The translations under genes and the position numbers were made by a program. Positions 17,148 to 25,800 of a stretch of 50,773 nt of DNA are shown here, in pieces (position 1 is the first letter of the stretch; the number at the start of each line of letters is the position of its first letter). The notes beneath the pieces are model-generated. The model saw nothing but the letters and a program-made list of their open reading frames with translations. It was not told the DNA's origin and did no database searches. The stretch covers positions 1 to 50,773 of the forward strand of contig DAQX01000019.1 of the NCBI GenBank assembly GCA_002503055.1, read 5' to 3'. Origin of the DNA: Euryarchaeota archaeon UBA86. Lineage in GTDB: Archaea; Thermoplasmatota; Poseidoniia; Poseidoniales; Thalassarchaeaceae.

Positions 17148-18284
17148 TCACCTGTCAGTCTCTCCAATGCAAGGATCGAATGAACCCATGATTGCTGGGA
17201 TATCCGCTACCTTGTAGCCAATCATACACTTGGCTGCGAATGGAATGGTGATGAAAATCGGAGAGCGGATTGAAACTCTGTACGGTTGCTTACCTCTGCC
17301 TTCTCCTCCTCCTGCGATATAGAACATCGATTCTCCTCTGCTATCCTCGAAGTGATGAGCACCGGATGTTCCTTCGGGGGCTCGACTCGGGGCCTTGGCG
17401 AGAATCATTGGATCTTCTGGCTCGTAGTGAGTATCGGCCCCGCCTGGAATCTTGTCAAGAGCTTGCAAAGCTAGAGAAGCGCTGACTCTCATCTCCTCAA
17501 TTCTGACTCTGTAGCGGTCATAGCAGTCTGCTCCCTTGATTGAAGAGCGTTCTACTGGAGCTGCCCAGTCGAGTTCGCTGTAGACCGAATAAGGATGAGC
17601 CCAGCGAACATCGTAGTTGACTCCGCCAGCCCTCAGGTTCGGTCCAGAGACTCCGTGATTAATCATCTCCTCTGGCTTGGCATAACCGACTCCCTGACTA
17701 CGAACAAGGAAAATGGTGCTCTCATCATAAAGCGCTTCATACTCTTGAATCCTATTGAGGAATAGTTTGAGTTTGGCTCGGGCTCGCTGTGCGAATCCGT
17801 AAGGTAGGTCGCGCTTTACGCCCCCGATTCTTGGGAAATTATAGTGCATCCTAGAGCCGCCTAATTCCTGTAACAGATCCATCATCATCTCGCGCTCCCT
17901 TAGGCACCAAACCATGATTGACAAATTCCCAATGTCGGGGCCATATGCGCCCAACCACATCAGATGACTGGCGATTCGCTGAATCTCGATAGCGATTAGT
18001 CGGATGTACTCTGCCCTCTCTGGAACTTCTACCTCAAGCAAATCTTCTGCCGCGTAGATATAGGAATGAGACCATGTGTTGGCGCTGGCGTAGCACAGTC
18101 TGTCGCAGTAAGTAGTAATCTGTGTGAAGTCTCGGGCCTCGCAGATTTTCTCGACACCGCGGTGGATGTATCCCAAGTCGGGCTCTGTGTCAACGACGGT
18201 CTCTCCGTCGACCTTGACCTTGAGTGTCCAAAGACCATGAGTCATGGGATGTTGGGGCCCCATTGAAATCCACATCTCTGCCAT
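17148..18284 (-). CDS. nuoD: Complex I-like dehydrogenase subunit D (49 kDa)
   Basis: NuoD forms the quinone-binding site with NuoB and descends from the large subunit of [NiFe] hydrogenases. Diagnostic stretches are SMGPQHPMTHGLWTLKVKVDG, EPDLGYIHRGVEK and the C-terminal SFDPCIGETDR. The hydrogenase DPCxxC motif survives only as its first cysteine, so no NiFe site is expected. The length (378 residues) is normal. Its stop is embedded in the nuoH ribosome binding site, and its own ATG follows GAGGTGA, which overlaps the nuoC stop. Confidence 0.96.
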   Translation of the reverse strand: MAEMWISMGPQHPMTHGLWTLKVKVDGETVVDTEPDLGYIHRGVEKICEARDFTQITTYCDRLCYASANTWSHSYIYAAEDLLEVEVPERAEYIRLIAIEIQRIASHLMWLGAYGPDIGNLSIMVWCLREREMMMDLLQELGGSRMHYNFPRIGGVKRDLPYGFAQRARAKLKLFLNRIQEYEALYDESTIFLVRSQGVGYAKPEEMINHGVSGPNLRAGGVNYDVRWAHPYSVYSELDWAAPVERSSIKGADCYDRYRVRIEEMRVSASLALQALDKIPGGADTHYEPEDPMILAKAPSRAPEGTSGAHHFEDSRGESMFYIAGGGEGRGKQPYRVSIRSPIFITIPFAAKCMIGYKVADIPAIMGSFDPCIGETDR

Positions 18285-18293
18285 TATCTCACC

Positions 18294-18953
18294 TCACTTG
18301 ATTTTGCCAACATCCTCTGACTTGCGCATGAAGCCCTGGGCGTCGTCATACATCTCTTCGAAGCCGTGGTATCTCAGATTGTGTTGCTTCTGTAAAGGAT
18401 GGTATCCTCTAGGAGTCTCATGAGGTAAGAGAACTCTCCTCATTCCTTCATGACCATCGAAGTCTATACCCACTAGATCCCAAGTCTCCTTCTCATTCCA
18501 ATCGGCCCCAATCCAGATATCCTGAACCGAGTCTATTGAAGGAGTTCTCGAATCGGCTAAATCGACATGAATCTCAATCTCCACGGGAGTTCCGATGCCC
18601 CTGACAGTTGATGGGTTGACAATGATTGGTCGAACAACCCCGTCTTCTGATGGTGGATCTCTGACACCGGTTCTGAGTAAGTGATAGATAACTTCCCACT
18701 TACGCTCGTCATCTCGTTCCGGCCAGTGAATTCCAGTAATCATTGAGCAGTAATCTACGGCGTGGTCTGAGTACAGTTTCTCTGCCAAACTCCTCCAACT
18801 TCCAGGAGATGAATTGGCGACTAACACATTCCTAGGGTGAGTTCCACTAGAACGCTCAACTACCTCGGCTTCGACACCGTCGAGTTCCGAGATTGAATTA
18901 ACGATGGCTTCAGCGGCTTCCTTCTGGACCTCGCTTGAAACTATCTTGCCCAT
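18294..18953 (-). CDS. nuoC: Complex I-like dehydrogenase subunit C (30 kDa)
   Basis: The 219-residue protein matches NuoC. The central part reads EIEIHVDLADSRTPSIDSV and leads into ETWDLVGIDFDGHEGMRRVL, equivalent to the family signature around the conserved ERE(x)DxFG and GH residues, followed by a loop ending LRYHGFEE. NuoC is not fused to NuoD here, unlike in E. coli. It sits between nuoB and nuoD with nine-base spacers containing GGTGA ribosome binding sites. Confidence 0.92.
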   Translation of the reverse strand: MGKIVSSEVQKEAAEAIVNSISELDGVEAEVVERSSGTHPRNVLVANSSPGSWRSLAEKLYSDHAVDYCSMITGIHWPERDDERKWEVIYHLLRTGVRDPPSEDGVVRPIIVNPSTVRGIGTPVEIEIHVDLADSRTPSIDSVQDIWIGADWNEKETWDLVGIDFDGHEGMRRVLLPHETPRGYHPLQKQHNLRYHGFEEMYDDAQGFMRKSEDVGKIK

Positions 18954-18962
18954 TGATTCACC

Positions 18963-19559
18963 TCACTCGTCTCCGATGATCACTGGAGCATCGGACTCGG
19001 GTCTGACATCATCTACATCGACTCCGATTCGGATAATCTTCTGTCGAAGCTTGTCAAATCCATCAATCAGGGCCTCGGGCCTCGGGGGGCATCCTGGAAT
19101 GTAGACATCTACAGGAATCACAGTATCAACTCCCTCGAGTACATTGTAAGATTGGAAGTATGGTCCACCTGAGATTGCGCACTCACCCATGGCAATACAC
19201 CACTTTGGTTCAGGCATCTGCTCCCATAGTCTGACAATAGGGTCTGCGAACTTCTTACTGACTGGACCGTTCACGAGTAGAACATCGCACTGTCTAGGGC
19301 TCGATCTGAAGAATACACCAAAGCGCTCAGCATCGAATCTACTTGCACCTGCTGCTGCCATCTCGAGAGCGCAGCACTTGATTCCAAGATGTAGAGGGAA
19401 TAGGGATTTTCTCTGGCCCCAATTGAATAGTCGACCTGCTAGGACGCCAATTACATCCTTCATTCGGCTTGCCTTGAGGGCCTCATCAGTAACATCACCT
19501 ACTACATCAACCAGCATCCTGCTGTTGAATACCGAGTAGTTCTGCCCATCTTCTGTCAT
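18963..19559 (-). CDS. nuoB: Complex I-like dehydrogenase subunit B (cluster N2)
   Basis: NuoB holds the terminal [4Fe-4S] cluster N2, which passes electrons to quinone. The four expected ligands are present: the tandem pair C62-C63 in HLGIKCCALEMA, C127 in AMGECAISGG and C157 in YIPGCPPRPEAL. The 198-residue length is typical. Placement after nuoA and before nuoC matches the canonical operon order. The ATG at 19559 follows GAGGTGA, which overlaps the nuoA stop. Confidence 0.97.
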   Translation of the reverse strand: MTEDGQNYSVFNSRMLVDVVGDVTDEALKASRMKDVIGVLAGRLFNWGQRKSLFPLHLGIKCCALEMAAAGASRFDAERFGVFFRSSPRQCDVLLVNGPVSKKFADPIVRLWEQMPEPKWCIAMGECAISGGPYFQSYNVLEGVDTVIPVDVYIPGCPPRPEALIDGFDKLRQKIIRIGVDVDDVRPESDAPVIIGDE

Positions 19560-19567
19560 AATTCACC

Positions 19568-20014
19568 TCAGATGTATATCCTTCCTCGCTTACGGAATAC
19601 ATGCCAAACACCCAGACCCATCAGAAGAGTAAACACAGATAGTGTGGCAAGAGCACCATACAACTCACTGTCAGCCATGCCATCTTGGATTGCAATTACT
19701 CCACCGAAGGCTAGGAACATAAATGCGATATCAAAAACGAGGAAGATGATAGCATACCAATAGTACTGGAAATGGAAATTGATGTGAGCCTCTCCTAGAG
19801 GTTCAGCGCCACACTCGTAAGTCGAATCTCTACGGATGTATAGACTCTGGTCACTCTCATACCCAGGCAACAACCACGATCTCATCTTGGTTGGGTCGTT
19901 GGGAGATTTTCTCGGCCTTAGCAACTCGGCTGCGATGAAACTCCCTACTGGAAATCCGATTCCTACCAAGGTCATCGCAGCGACCGCAATATAGGCCTCA
20001 GGAACTGAAGTCAT
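19568..20014 (-). CDS. nuoA: Complex I-like dehydrogenase subunit A
   Basis: NuoA is a three-helix membrane subunit. The 148-residue protein has the signature STYECGAEPLGEAHINFHFQYY followed by LVFDIAFMFL, including the family's conserved Cys-Gly-x-Glu loop and the membrane aspartate. It is the first gene of an 11.8-kb operon ordered A-B-C-D-H-I-J1-J2-K-L-M-N with no nuoE, nuoF or nuoG, so the NADH-oxidising module is absent and the electron donor must be another carrier. The start is preceded by GGGTG that overlaps a large inverted repeat. Confidence 0.96.
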   Translation of the reverse strand: MTSVPEAYIAVAAMTLVGIGFPVGSFIAAELLRPRKSPNDPTKMRSWLLPGYESDQSLYIRRDSTYECGAEPLGEAHINFHFQYYWYAIIFLVFDIAFMFLAFGGVIAIQDGMADSELYGALATLSVFTLLMGLGVWHVFRKRGRIYI

Positions 20015-20022
20015 AGGTTACA

Positions 20023-20050
20023 CCCGACGGTCCCTATAGGGACCGACGGG
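20023..20050. promoter_or_regulatory. 28-base near-perfect palindrome in the nuo leader
   Basis: The core GGTCCCTATAGGGACC (20029-20044) is a perfect 16-base palindrome. Extending it by six bases on each side keeps pairing except for one A-A position, so the arms CCCGACGGTCCC and GGGACCGACGGG flank a TATA centre. The right end in gene direction (GGG) enters the presumed nuoA ribosome binding site GGGTG, nine bases from the ATG. It could act as an RNA leader hairpin or as an operator around the TATA-like centre. Confidence 0.6.
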
Positions 20051-20107
20051 TCATTGCAACTGAATTGGGGCAATAAGCCTATCCGGGCAGGACTCCAGAG
20101 GGATTGT

Positions 20108-22822
20108 TTAGTCCTCGAACTGATTTTCCAGCACTTCGGCAATTCTTCGGTTCTCTGCTCGAGAGCGGAAGAACAACACTACGACTAGGATAGAGCCTAG
20201 GATGATTGACCCGTAAACTAGCATCTGAGTGGCTTCCTCAGAAAGACCGATGAAGGTCGATGGCATGACCGAAGTAACCTGCAAATCAATCGGTTCCCCA
20301 GCTACTGGAAGTCCTTCGGGTTGCACAGTGACTGTGAATCTGTAGGTATCATCCTCAAGCAACTCGCTAGGTGGAACTACGCTAACTTGGACTTCCTTAG
20401 TCTCACCCGGTCCAAGTTCAAATTCGTCGAAATCGACGTTAACAGTCCAGCCCCGAAGAGACTCGCTGGATAGTACCTCAACATCTTCTACGACATTGCC
20501 ATGATTAGTGATGAATAGGGTGAAGTAGGCCTTGTCTGGCCATTCTGCACTCTTCGAATCTTCACCTTCGAGTGTGAATCTTAGGTCGTGGATAGTTCTG
20601 ATTTCAACTACTATGTCAACGGTGGTCCTCTGGGCAGTATTCTTCTGCGAAGAGGCTCCAACTTCAATTACGCCTGAAACGCCATTCGCAACTCCCTCGG
20701 AGACTTCTAGTTGAACCACTAACAGAACTCTCTCACCATTACCTATGGAGAAGGTACCATCAATCTCAACTCCTTCTACAGTCATCGTTCTGAGGACCGA
20801 TGATTCCATTCCTGAGACGGTAATGACGGCCGTGTCTCCACCAGGATAGTCACCAGTATTCTCTACCCAGAATGAAGTGGTAACCGAGCCGCCTGGAGGT
20901 AGAGTTGCTTGAATCTGATCAGGAATCTCCCCGGGGTTCTGCGGTGAGATTGCCATAGCATAGTTATAGTTCGAAACCACTACAGTAACTGTGTGCTCAT
21001 CGGCGATATTGGTGCCATAAATGGCGATACGAGCGAGAGTACTTGCTGAGTCAGCATCTTCCTCACCTTCAACCAGAACATCGAGGAATACGGTTTGTTT
21101 CTGACCTGGATCTAGTACAATCTGTGTGATGGTATTACCCTGTGAATCAGAGAATGATGACTGCCACATAGGCGAGTTGCAGCCAGTCTGATCGTTTGGA
21201 TCGCAGGTCTGTAGTTTGAAGGTGTCCTGGATGTTTCCAGAGTTGGTAATGTCAATTGGGAACTGTACCGTCTGATCCGAACGCCCTGTCTGTTGAGTAG
21301 ACAGGATAGATGATGTGACGCTGTGCTTGGCTGCGACTGAGACTGTGAGGTCTTTGGAATCGTAAGGTTCGCTTCCCCCTCCTCTTCCAACCGTGAATGT
21401 AATTACAACATCTTCAACCGCGCTCGCATCTTCGGGAACGAATACCTCGGCAGTAACAGTCTCTCTGTTATTCCCCGAATTGGCACTTCCTACTGTCACT
21501 GATGTCTGAGAGAATGACACTTGCCAACCAGGAGGTAGACCTTCTGCTCCGATAGACATCGTCTCCACACCGTTGCCCTGATTGGTAACCTGTACAGACA
21601 AAGTATCGGATGATCCGGGCTCGACATTGTTGAGTTTGTTTTTACTCAGCGAAAGCGCAGCTGCGTGACTCTGTCCGACAGTTACGGTGAGAATCTGTTC
21701 GCAGCCGATTGTGGTCCCGGCACGTCCTTGTATTTTGATTCCGACTTGAGTGCCAGACTCAACTGCATCATCTGGAGTCACGCTGAATGTGAAGGTATGA
21801 CTATCTTGAGATCCTCCCGGTTCAGAGAGTAATTTACTCAGTGGGCTATCGAAGTCTACCCACCCCGATATATCGTGGTCAGAGTTTTGTGCTTGAGCGC
21901 TAGCAGTGACAGTCCACTCGGTGTTACCAATGTTCTCAACCTCAAACGAGTTACTCGCAGAGTCGCCGGGGTCGAGGTTGTGGGAGGTGAACTGTAAGTC
22001 GGGATCACACTCTTTGCGCTCGGGGACCTTTAGGGTCAGGGTGAGGTTATCCTCGGCCTGGTCGGCAGCATTGGGATCATTTGTTACTGTGGCCTTTAGT
22101 ATGAAGCAGTGATCACCGGCTTCAGTCGAACTCCCATCAGGAATGTCGACTGTAACTTCTACCGTCTCGGTGTCTTCTGGTTCAAGTTGCAAAACCTGTG
22201 GATCAACAGTGGCATCCAAAGTATCTGACTCGCAGTCGCTATCTGAAGTCAACTCCAATTGGACATTCGCCTGTTGTTCACCATTGTTCTCGACATCGAC
22301 ATCCCAAGTGACGCTGTCGGAACCTGTGGTGTCGCCATCGTAGGTAATGAGTTGCTCATCGGTTGTGAGGCTTACAGAATACAAACCCCCGCCATCTCCA
22401 GCAGTTGTCGTAACAGTGACATCGTCACTCGAGGGAGATCCTGGTACTCCCCCAGATACCTGTCCTTGAGCATTCACCGTGGTTTCACACTCCCCATTAG
22501 CCTGGTCAGAAACAGAAACGGTTAGTTTGACGGTTTCAGATGATCCTGAGTCCACTGTTATTGTTGTTGTTTCCAGCGTTGAGGTGAATCCACTGCAGTC
22601 ATTCCCCTGTTGAGTGCTTAGGGAGACCAGGGCATCGTCATCTCCAGAATTCTGTATCACGATGTCATATTCTGCGGCATCGTCTGTTGTTGCCTCGGCC
22701 GCCATGGGGTTTGCAGAAACTGAGATGTCTACATCCGCCGAAACCAGTGGTGATGAGAGGCTCAGAACGAGTACTGCAACTATCAGACTTGCTGAATTGC
22801 TTCGCTTCATCGTATTTCGCAC
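20108..22822 (-). CDS. Secreted, membrane-anchored protein with tandem Ig-like/CARDB-NEW3 modules
   Basis: A 904-residue surface protein. It begins with a signal peptide ending near SSPLVSADVD and ends with one membrane helix (about 870-890) and a short cytoplasmic tail, SRAENRRIAEVLENQFED. The exterior is a series of roughly 100-residue beta-sandwich modules recognisable by repeated phrases such as VENNGEQ, VENIGNTEW, VTNQGNGVE, ITNSGNIQD, VENTGDYPG and ITNHGNVVE, each followed by LxPGxxxT-type turns; these are typical of CARDB/NEW3-type modules. The first modules each have a cysteine pair. No enzyme motif is seen, so adhesion, a surface-layer role or scaffolding is likely. The start is a GTG at 22822 after GAGGGG; an ATG at 22810 is possible. 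Confidence 0.75.
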   Translation of the reverse strand: MRNTMKRSNSASLIVAVLVLSLSSPLVSADVDISVSANPMAAEATTDDAAEYDIVIQNSGDDDALVSLSTQQGNDCSGFTSTLETTTITVDSGSSETVKLTVSVSDQANGECETTVNAQGQVSGGVPGSPSSDDVTVTTTAGDGGGLYSVSLTTDEQLITYDGDTTGSDSVTWDVDVENNGEQQANVQLELTSDSDCESDTLDATVDPQVLQLEPEDTETVEVTVDIPDGSSTEAGDHCFILKATVTNDPNAADQAEDNLTLTLKVPERKECDPDLQFTSHNLDPGDSASNSFEVENIGNTEWTVTASAQAQNSDHDISGWVDFDSPLSKLLSEPGGSQDSHTFTFSVTPDDAVESGTQVGIKIQGRAGTTIGCEQILTVTVGQSHAAALSLSKNKLNNVEPGSSDTLSVQVTNQGNGVETMSIGAEGLPPGWQVSFSQTSVTVGSANSGNNRETVTAEVFVPEDASAVEDVVITFTVGRGGGSEPYDSKDLTVSVAAKHSVTSSILSTQQTGRSDQTVQFPIDITNSGNIQDTFKLQTCDPNDQTGCNSPMWQSSFSDSQGNTITQIVLDPGQKQTVFLDVLVEGEEDADSASTLARIAIYGTNIADEHTVTVVVSNYNYAMAISPQNPGEIPDQIQATLPPGGSVTTSFWVENTGDYPGGDTAVITVSGMESSVLRTMTVEGVEIDGTFSIGNGERVLLVVQLEVSEGVANGVSGVIEVGASSQKNTAQRTTVDIVVEIRTIHDLRFTLEGEDSKSAEWPDKAYFTLFITNHGNVVEDVEVLSSESLRGWTVNVDFDEFELGPGETKEVQVSVVPPSELLEDDTYRFTVTVQPEGLPVAGEPIDLQVTSVMPSTFIGLSEEATQMLVYGSIILGSILVVVLFFRSRAENRRIAEVLENQFED

Positions 22823-22851
22823 TAGACCGCCCCTCTAAGGGCTTCGGGCCA

Positions 22852-22871
22852 CACGACCCCCTAGGGTCGTG
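22852..22871. promoter_or_regulatory. Inverted repeat (8-base arms, 4-base loop) after the subtilase gene
   Basis: CACGACCC and GGGTCGTG pair perfectly around a four-base CCTA loop. The repeat lies six bases past the subtilase stop and about 30 bases before the next start, in a 55-base spacer between same-strand genes. It could end or process the subtilase message, or shape the leader of the next gene. Confidence 0.6.
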
Positions 22872-22877
22872 ATTCGA

Positions 22878-25800
22878 TTAGGCTTCGATTAGGTCGTCTG
22901 TCGAAGCGTCACAATGCAGACAGTTGCCCATAGAGACGATGTCGCATCCGGGAACCTGTCCGTCCTTGTGGTACCTCGCACCGCACTCTCCGCAAGCCCA
23001 TGCCTCTCCCACTGTGACATCTCCACTGCAGATCCAGCATGGGATGCCACTGGTCTCTTTCTCTTCCTTTTCAGATAGGCCCAAAGAGTCTGCAATCTTA
23101 TTCAGAGAATCGGGACTAATCAGGCTAGAGGTTTCTTCTCTACGCGAATACAGGAATACTCCACCAGCAATCATTGCCACAACAACAAACGCAATCAGGA
23201 CCATTTGTAGTGTGGACGAGTCCTGAGTAGTTGCGGCAGGGAGAACATCTATCTCGATAGTAAACGATGAGGTTTCGATTACATCTTGAGTATCGGCGAT
23301 GCTCACGACCAAGGTGCCATCACTTCCAGTTTGAGGCGTAAATCCTACCTTGAGAGTCCTGATCTCTCCGGGCATCAAATTCACAACAACTCCGTCGAGA
23401 ATCAGAGGGTCCCAATCTGATGGTCCTGTGACCTGTAGAATATCCGAAACTTGTGAGTTACCTGTGTTCTCCAACTCTATCTGTATAGTCGTGGCATAAC
23501 CTTGGTGGGCAGTGGCTTGACTGACTAAGTTCCAAGAGACGCTGTCTACATGCTGTACAAGCAGTGAAATCGGGTAACTGATCTCAACACCTTCGCCTTC
23601 CATAACTAGAGTGATTACCGGTTCAGATCCAGCCTCTGCAGATAGTGGAATCACTACCGTACACCATATCGTTGAGCTGGCTCCGGGCGATAGTGTAGAA
23701 GGGGCCGTACATGTAGAGGACCAATCCTCATCTGGGACCTCGAGTGAGGTGCTTGGCCTCCAAGTCGTAGAGCCCACATTCTCGATACTCCAAGCCAGAT
23801 CGAATCCTAGCCCTCCAACAGGGTGGTAGGGTATCCCTAGAGGATGGTCCGCAGAGGTTCCGTCGGGAAGTGCTATCTGTTGGAATTGTAGTATTGGAAT
23901 AGCCCCTGAGAGTACATTCAAAGTTCTGTTCCAATCGAATGAGAAGCCATCTTCCGTAGCGAATCGAATCTCCAGTTCGCCACTGACCGCAGCCCCGTTT
24001 CCTTCGAGTACTAATGAAATTGTAGTTGAGTCCCCAGTGGGCACAGTAACCGCGTCAAGTCCATCGGTTACAGTCCATCCACCTGGGATGGTCCTGAGGT
24101 ATGGTTGCAACTCAAGTAGACGATTTCCATGGTTGGTGATTTCTAAATCAATTTCGAGTGTTGAATCAGGAGCGACTTCTTGCTCGGCACCTCCTGAGTT
24201 AGGAGTTGTGCTGACTTCGTCAATATCCATTACTACCAGAGAAATATCCTCACTCCAAGAGTCGGAACTAACGCGAGAATGGATAATCAGTGCGGCATCA
24301 AACACGCTTCCAGCCGGAATCATCGCTCCGGGTGGATTTATCGTGATGTCGATTGTTCGTCCGGCGTCCTTGGCGAGAGTTCCTGTTGAGCCATGAGATG
24401 ACCCAGAGAAGGTCCCCAATGAGTCAAGACCGAGGTGCCATCCAGATGGAGATACCAACTCGACATCGTAACTCTGCGCTCCATTTCCTTCATTGAAGAC
24501 CAAAATCTGGAGATGTGTCGACTCTAGAGGACTGACTAGGAATTGATCGCCATTCATGACTATATCAACGCCTGCTAGAACTGGGACATCTAGGTAAATC
24601 GTCAGTTGCGAATTCACATTATTCTCGATGTCTGTTCCGGTAATCACCATTCTGTAAAGGCCAGGAGATGGGGACTCATGGTGTAGAACTGTTAGGCTAA
24701 CTTCCTCAATCTCTGCTGGGTCCAGATTGAATGTGTTTGAAGTAAATGATGTGAACCAATTGTACTCTACTCCATCTTGGACTCTAACCGGGTCAGTTAC
24801 TTCGATGGTAGCATTGGTCTCAAACAATGCCGTATTCATCAAAGATAGTTGCCATGCGGTTGAGCTGACAGATGAGTCGGATAGAGTAATCGTCTCCTCG
24901 AGTGCTGAAACTCTGACTCCAGGAGCGCTGACTATTATCGTTTCAACTAGGTAGTTGTTCGACTCAGAAACCTCCTCTACCAGTCCGCTTGGATCGATGT
25001 GGAATGTCAGTTCTACTTCTCCCTCTTGATCAGGAGTCCAATTCCATTCCAATTCTGTTGTCTCCCCAGGAGACATACTAATCTGATGCATTCCAAGCAA
25101 TTCCGTATCAGCTCGTGCAATCACTGAGAGGTCTGCGATAGAGCCTGCTCCCTGATTCTTGACTTCTACAGAGATATCGATTTCCTCGCCTATTTGTGGA
25201 ATTGAGGATGATATCTCAAACGAATCTTGAACGAATGTCGGGTCAGGAGTTAGGTCATTCACATTGACGCCGCGTACAGCCAAGGAGTAAGGTTGCCATG
25301 TTCTTCCTCCGCCGTGCTGGGCATCTCTCACTCGTACTGTCCATGTACCTGTAGCAGCATTGTCAAGCAGTACAACCTCGACATTGTTGACCGAGTCCTT
25401 CGTACCTCCCGTAACCGAGCGGCCATTAACGAATACATTACCCTTGTACGATACTTGTCCATTGGGAGAGATTACCTCGAGGTCGAGGTCGTTGCGTAGT
25501 TGAGTAGAGGAAGAGGTCGAGCCGGGATAGTCGGACCAAGTCAATACTACCTTGAGTGGTTCACCTGCTCTTGTCACATCGAAAGTGTAGTCGCTTGTCT
25601 GGCCGCTTGATAGTCGAGATCTATCATCAACAAAGATACCAACATCGCTGCTAGGAATCAATGAGTTGACAAGGTTCAATCTGCCCCATCCTTCATCGTC
25701 ATTCGGAATGTCTCTGGTCCCCATATCTTGGGCCCCTAGAATCAACAGGCCCTTGATCAGAGAACCTTGTGGGGCGGGCCTGTTAGTAATCTCCATCAGA

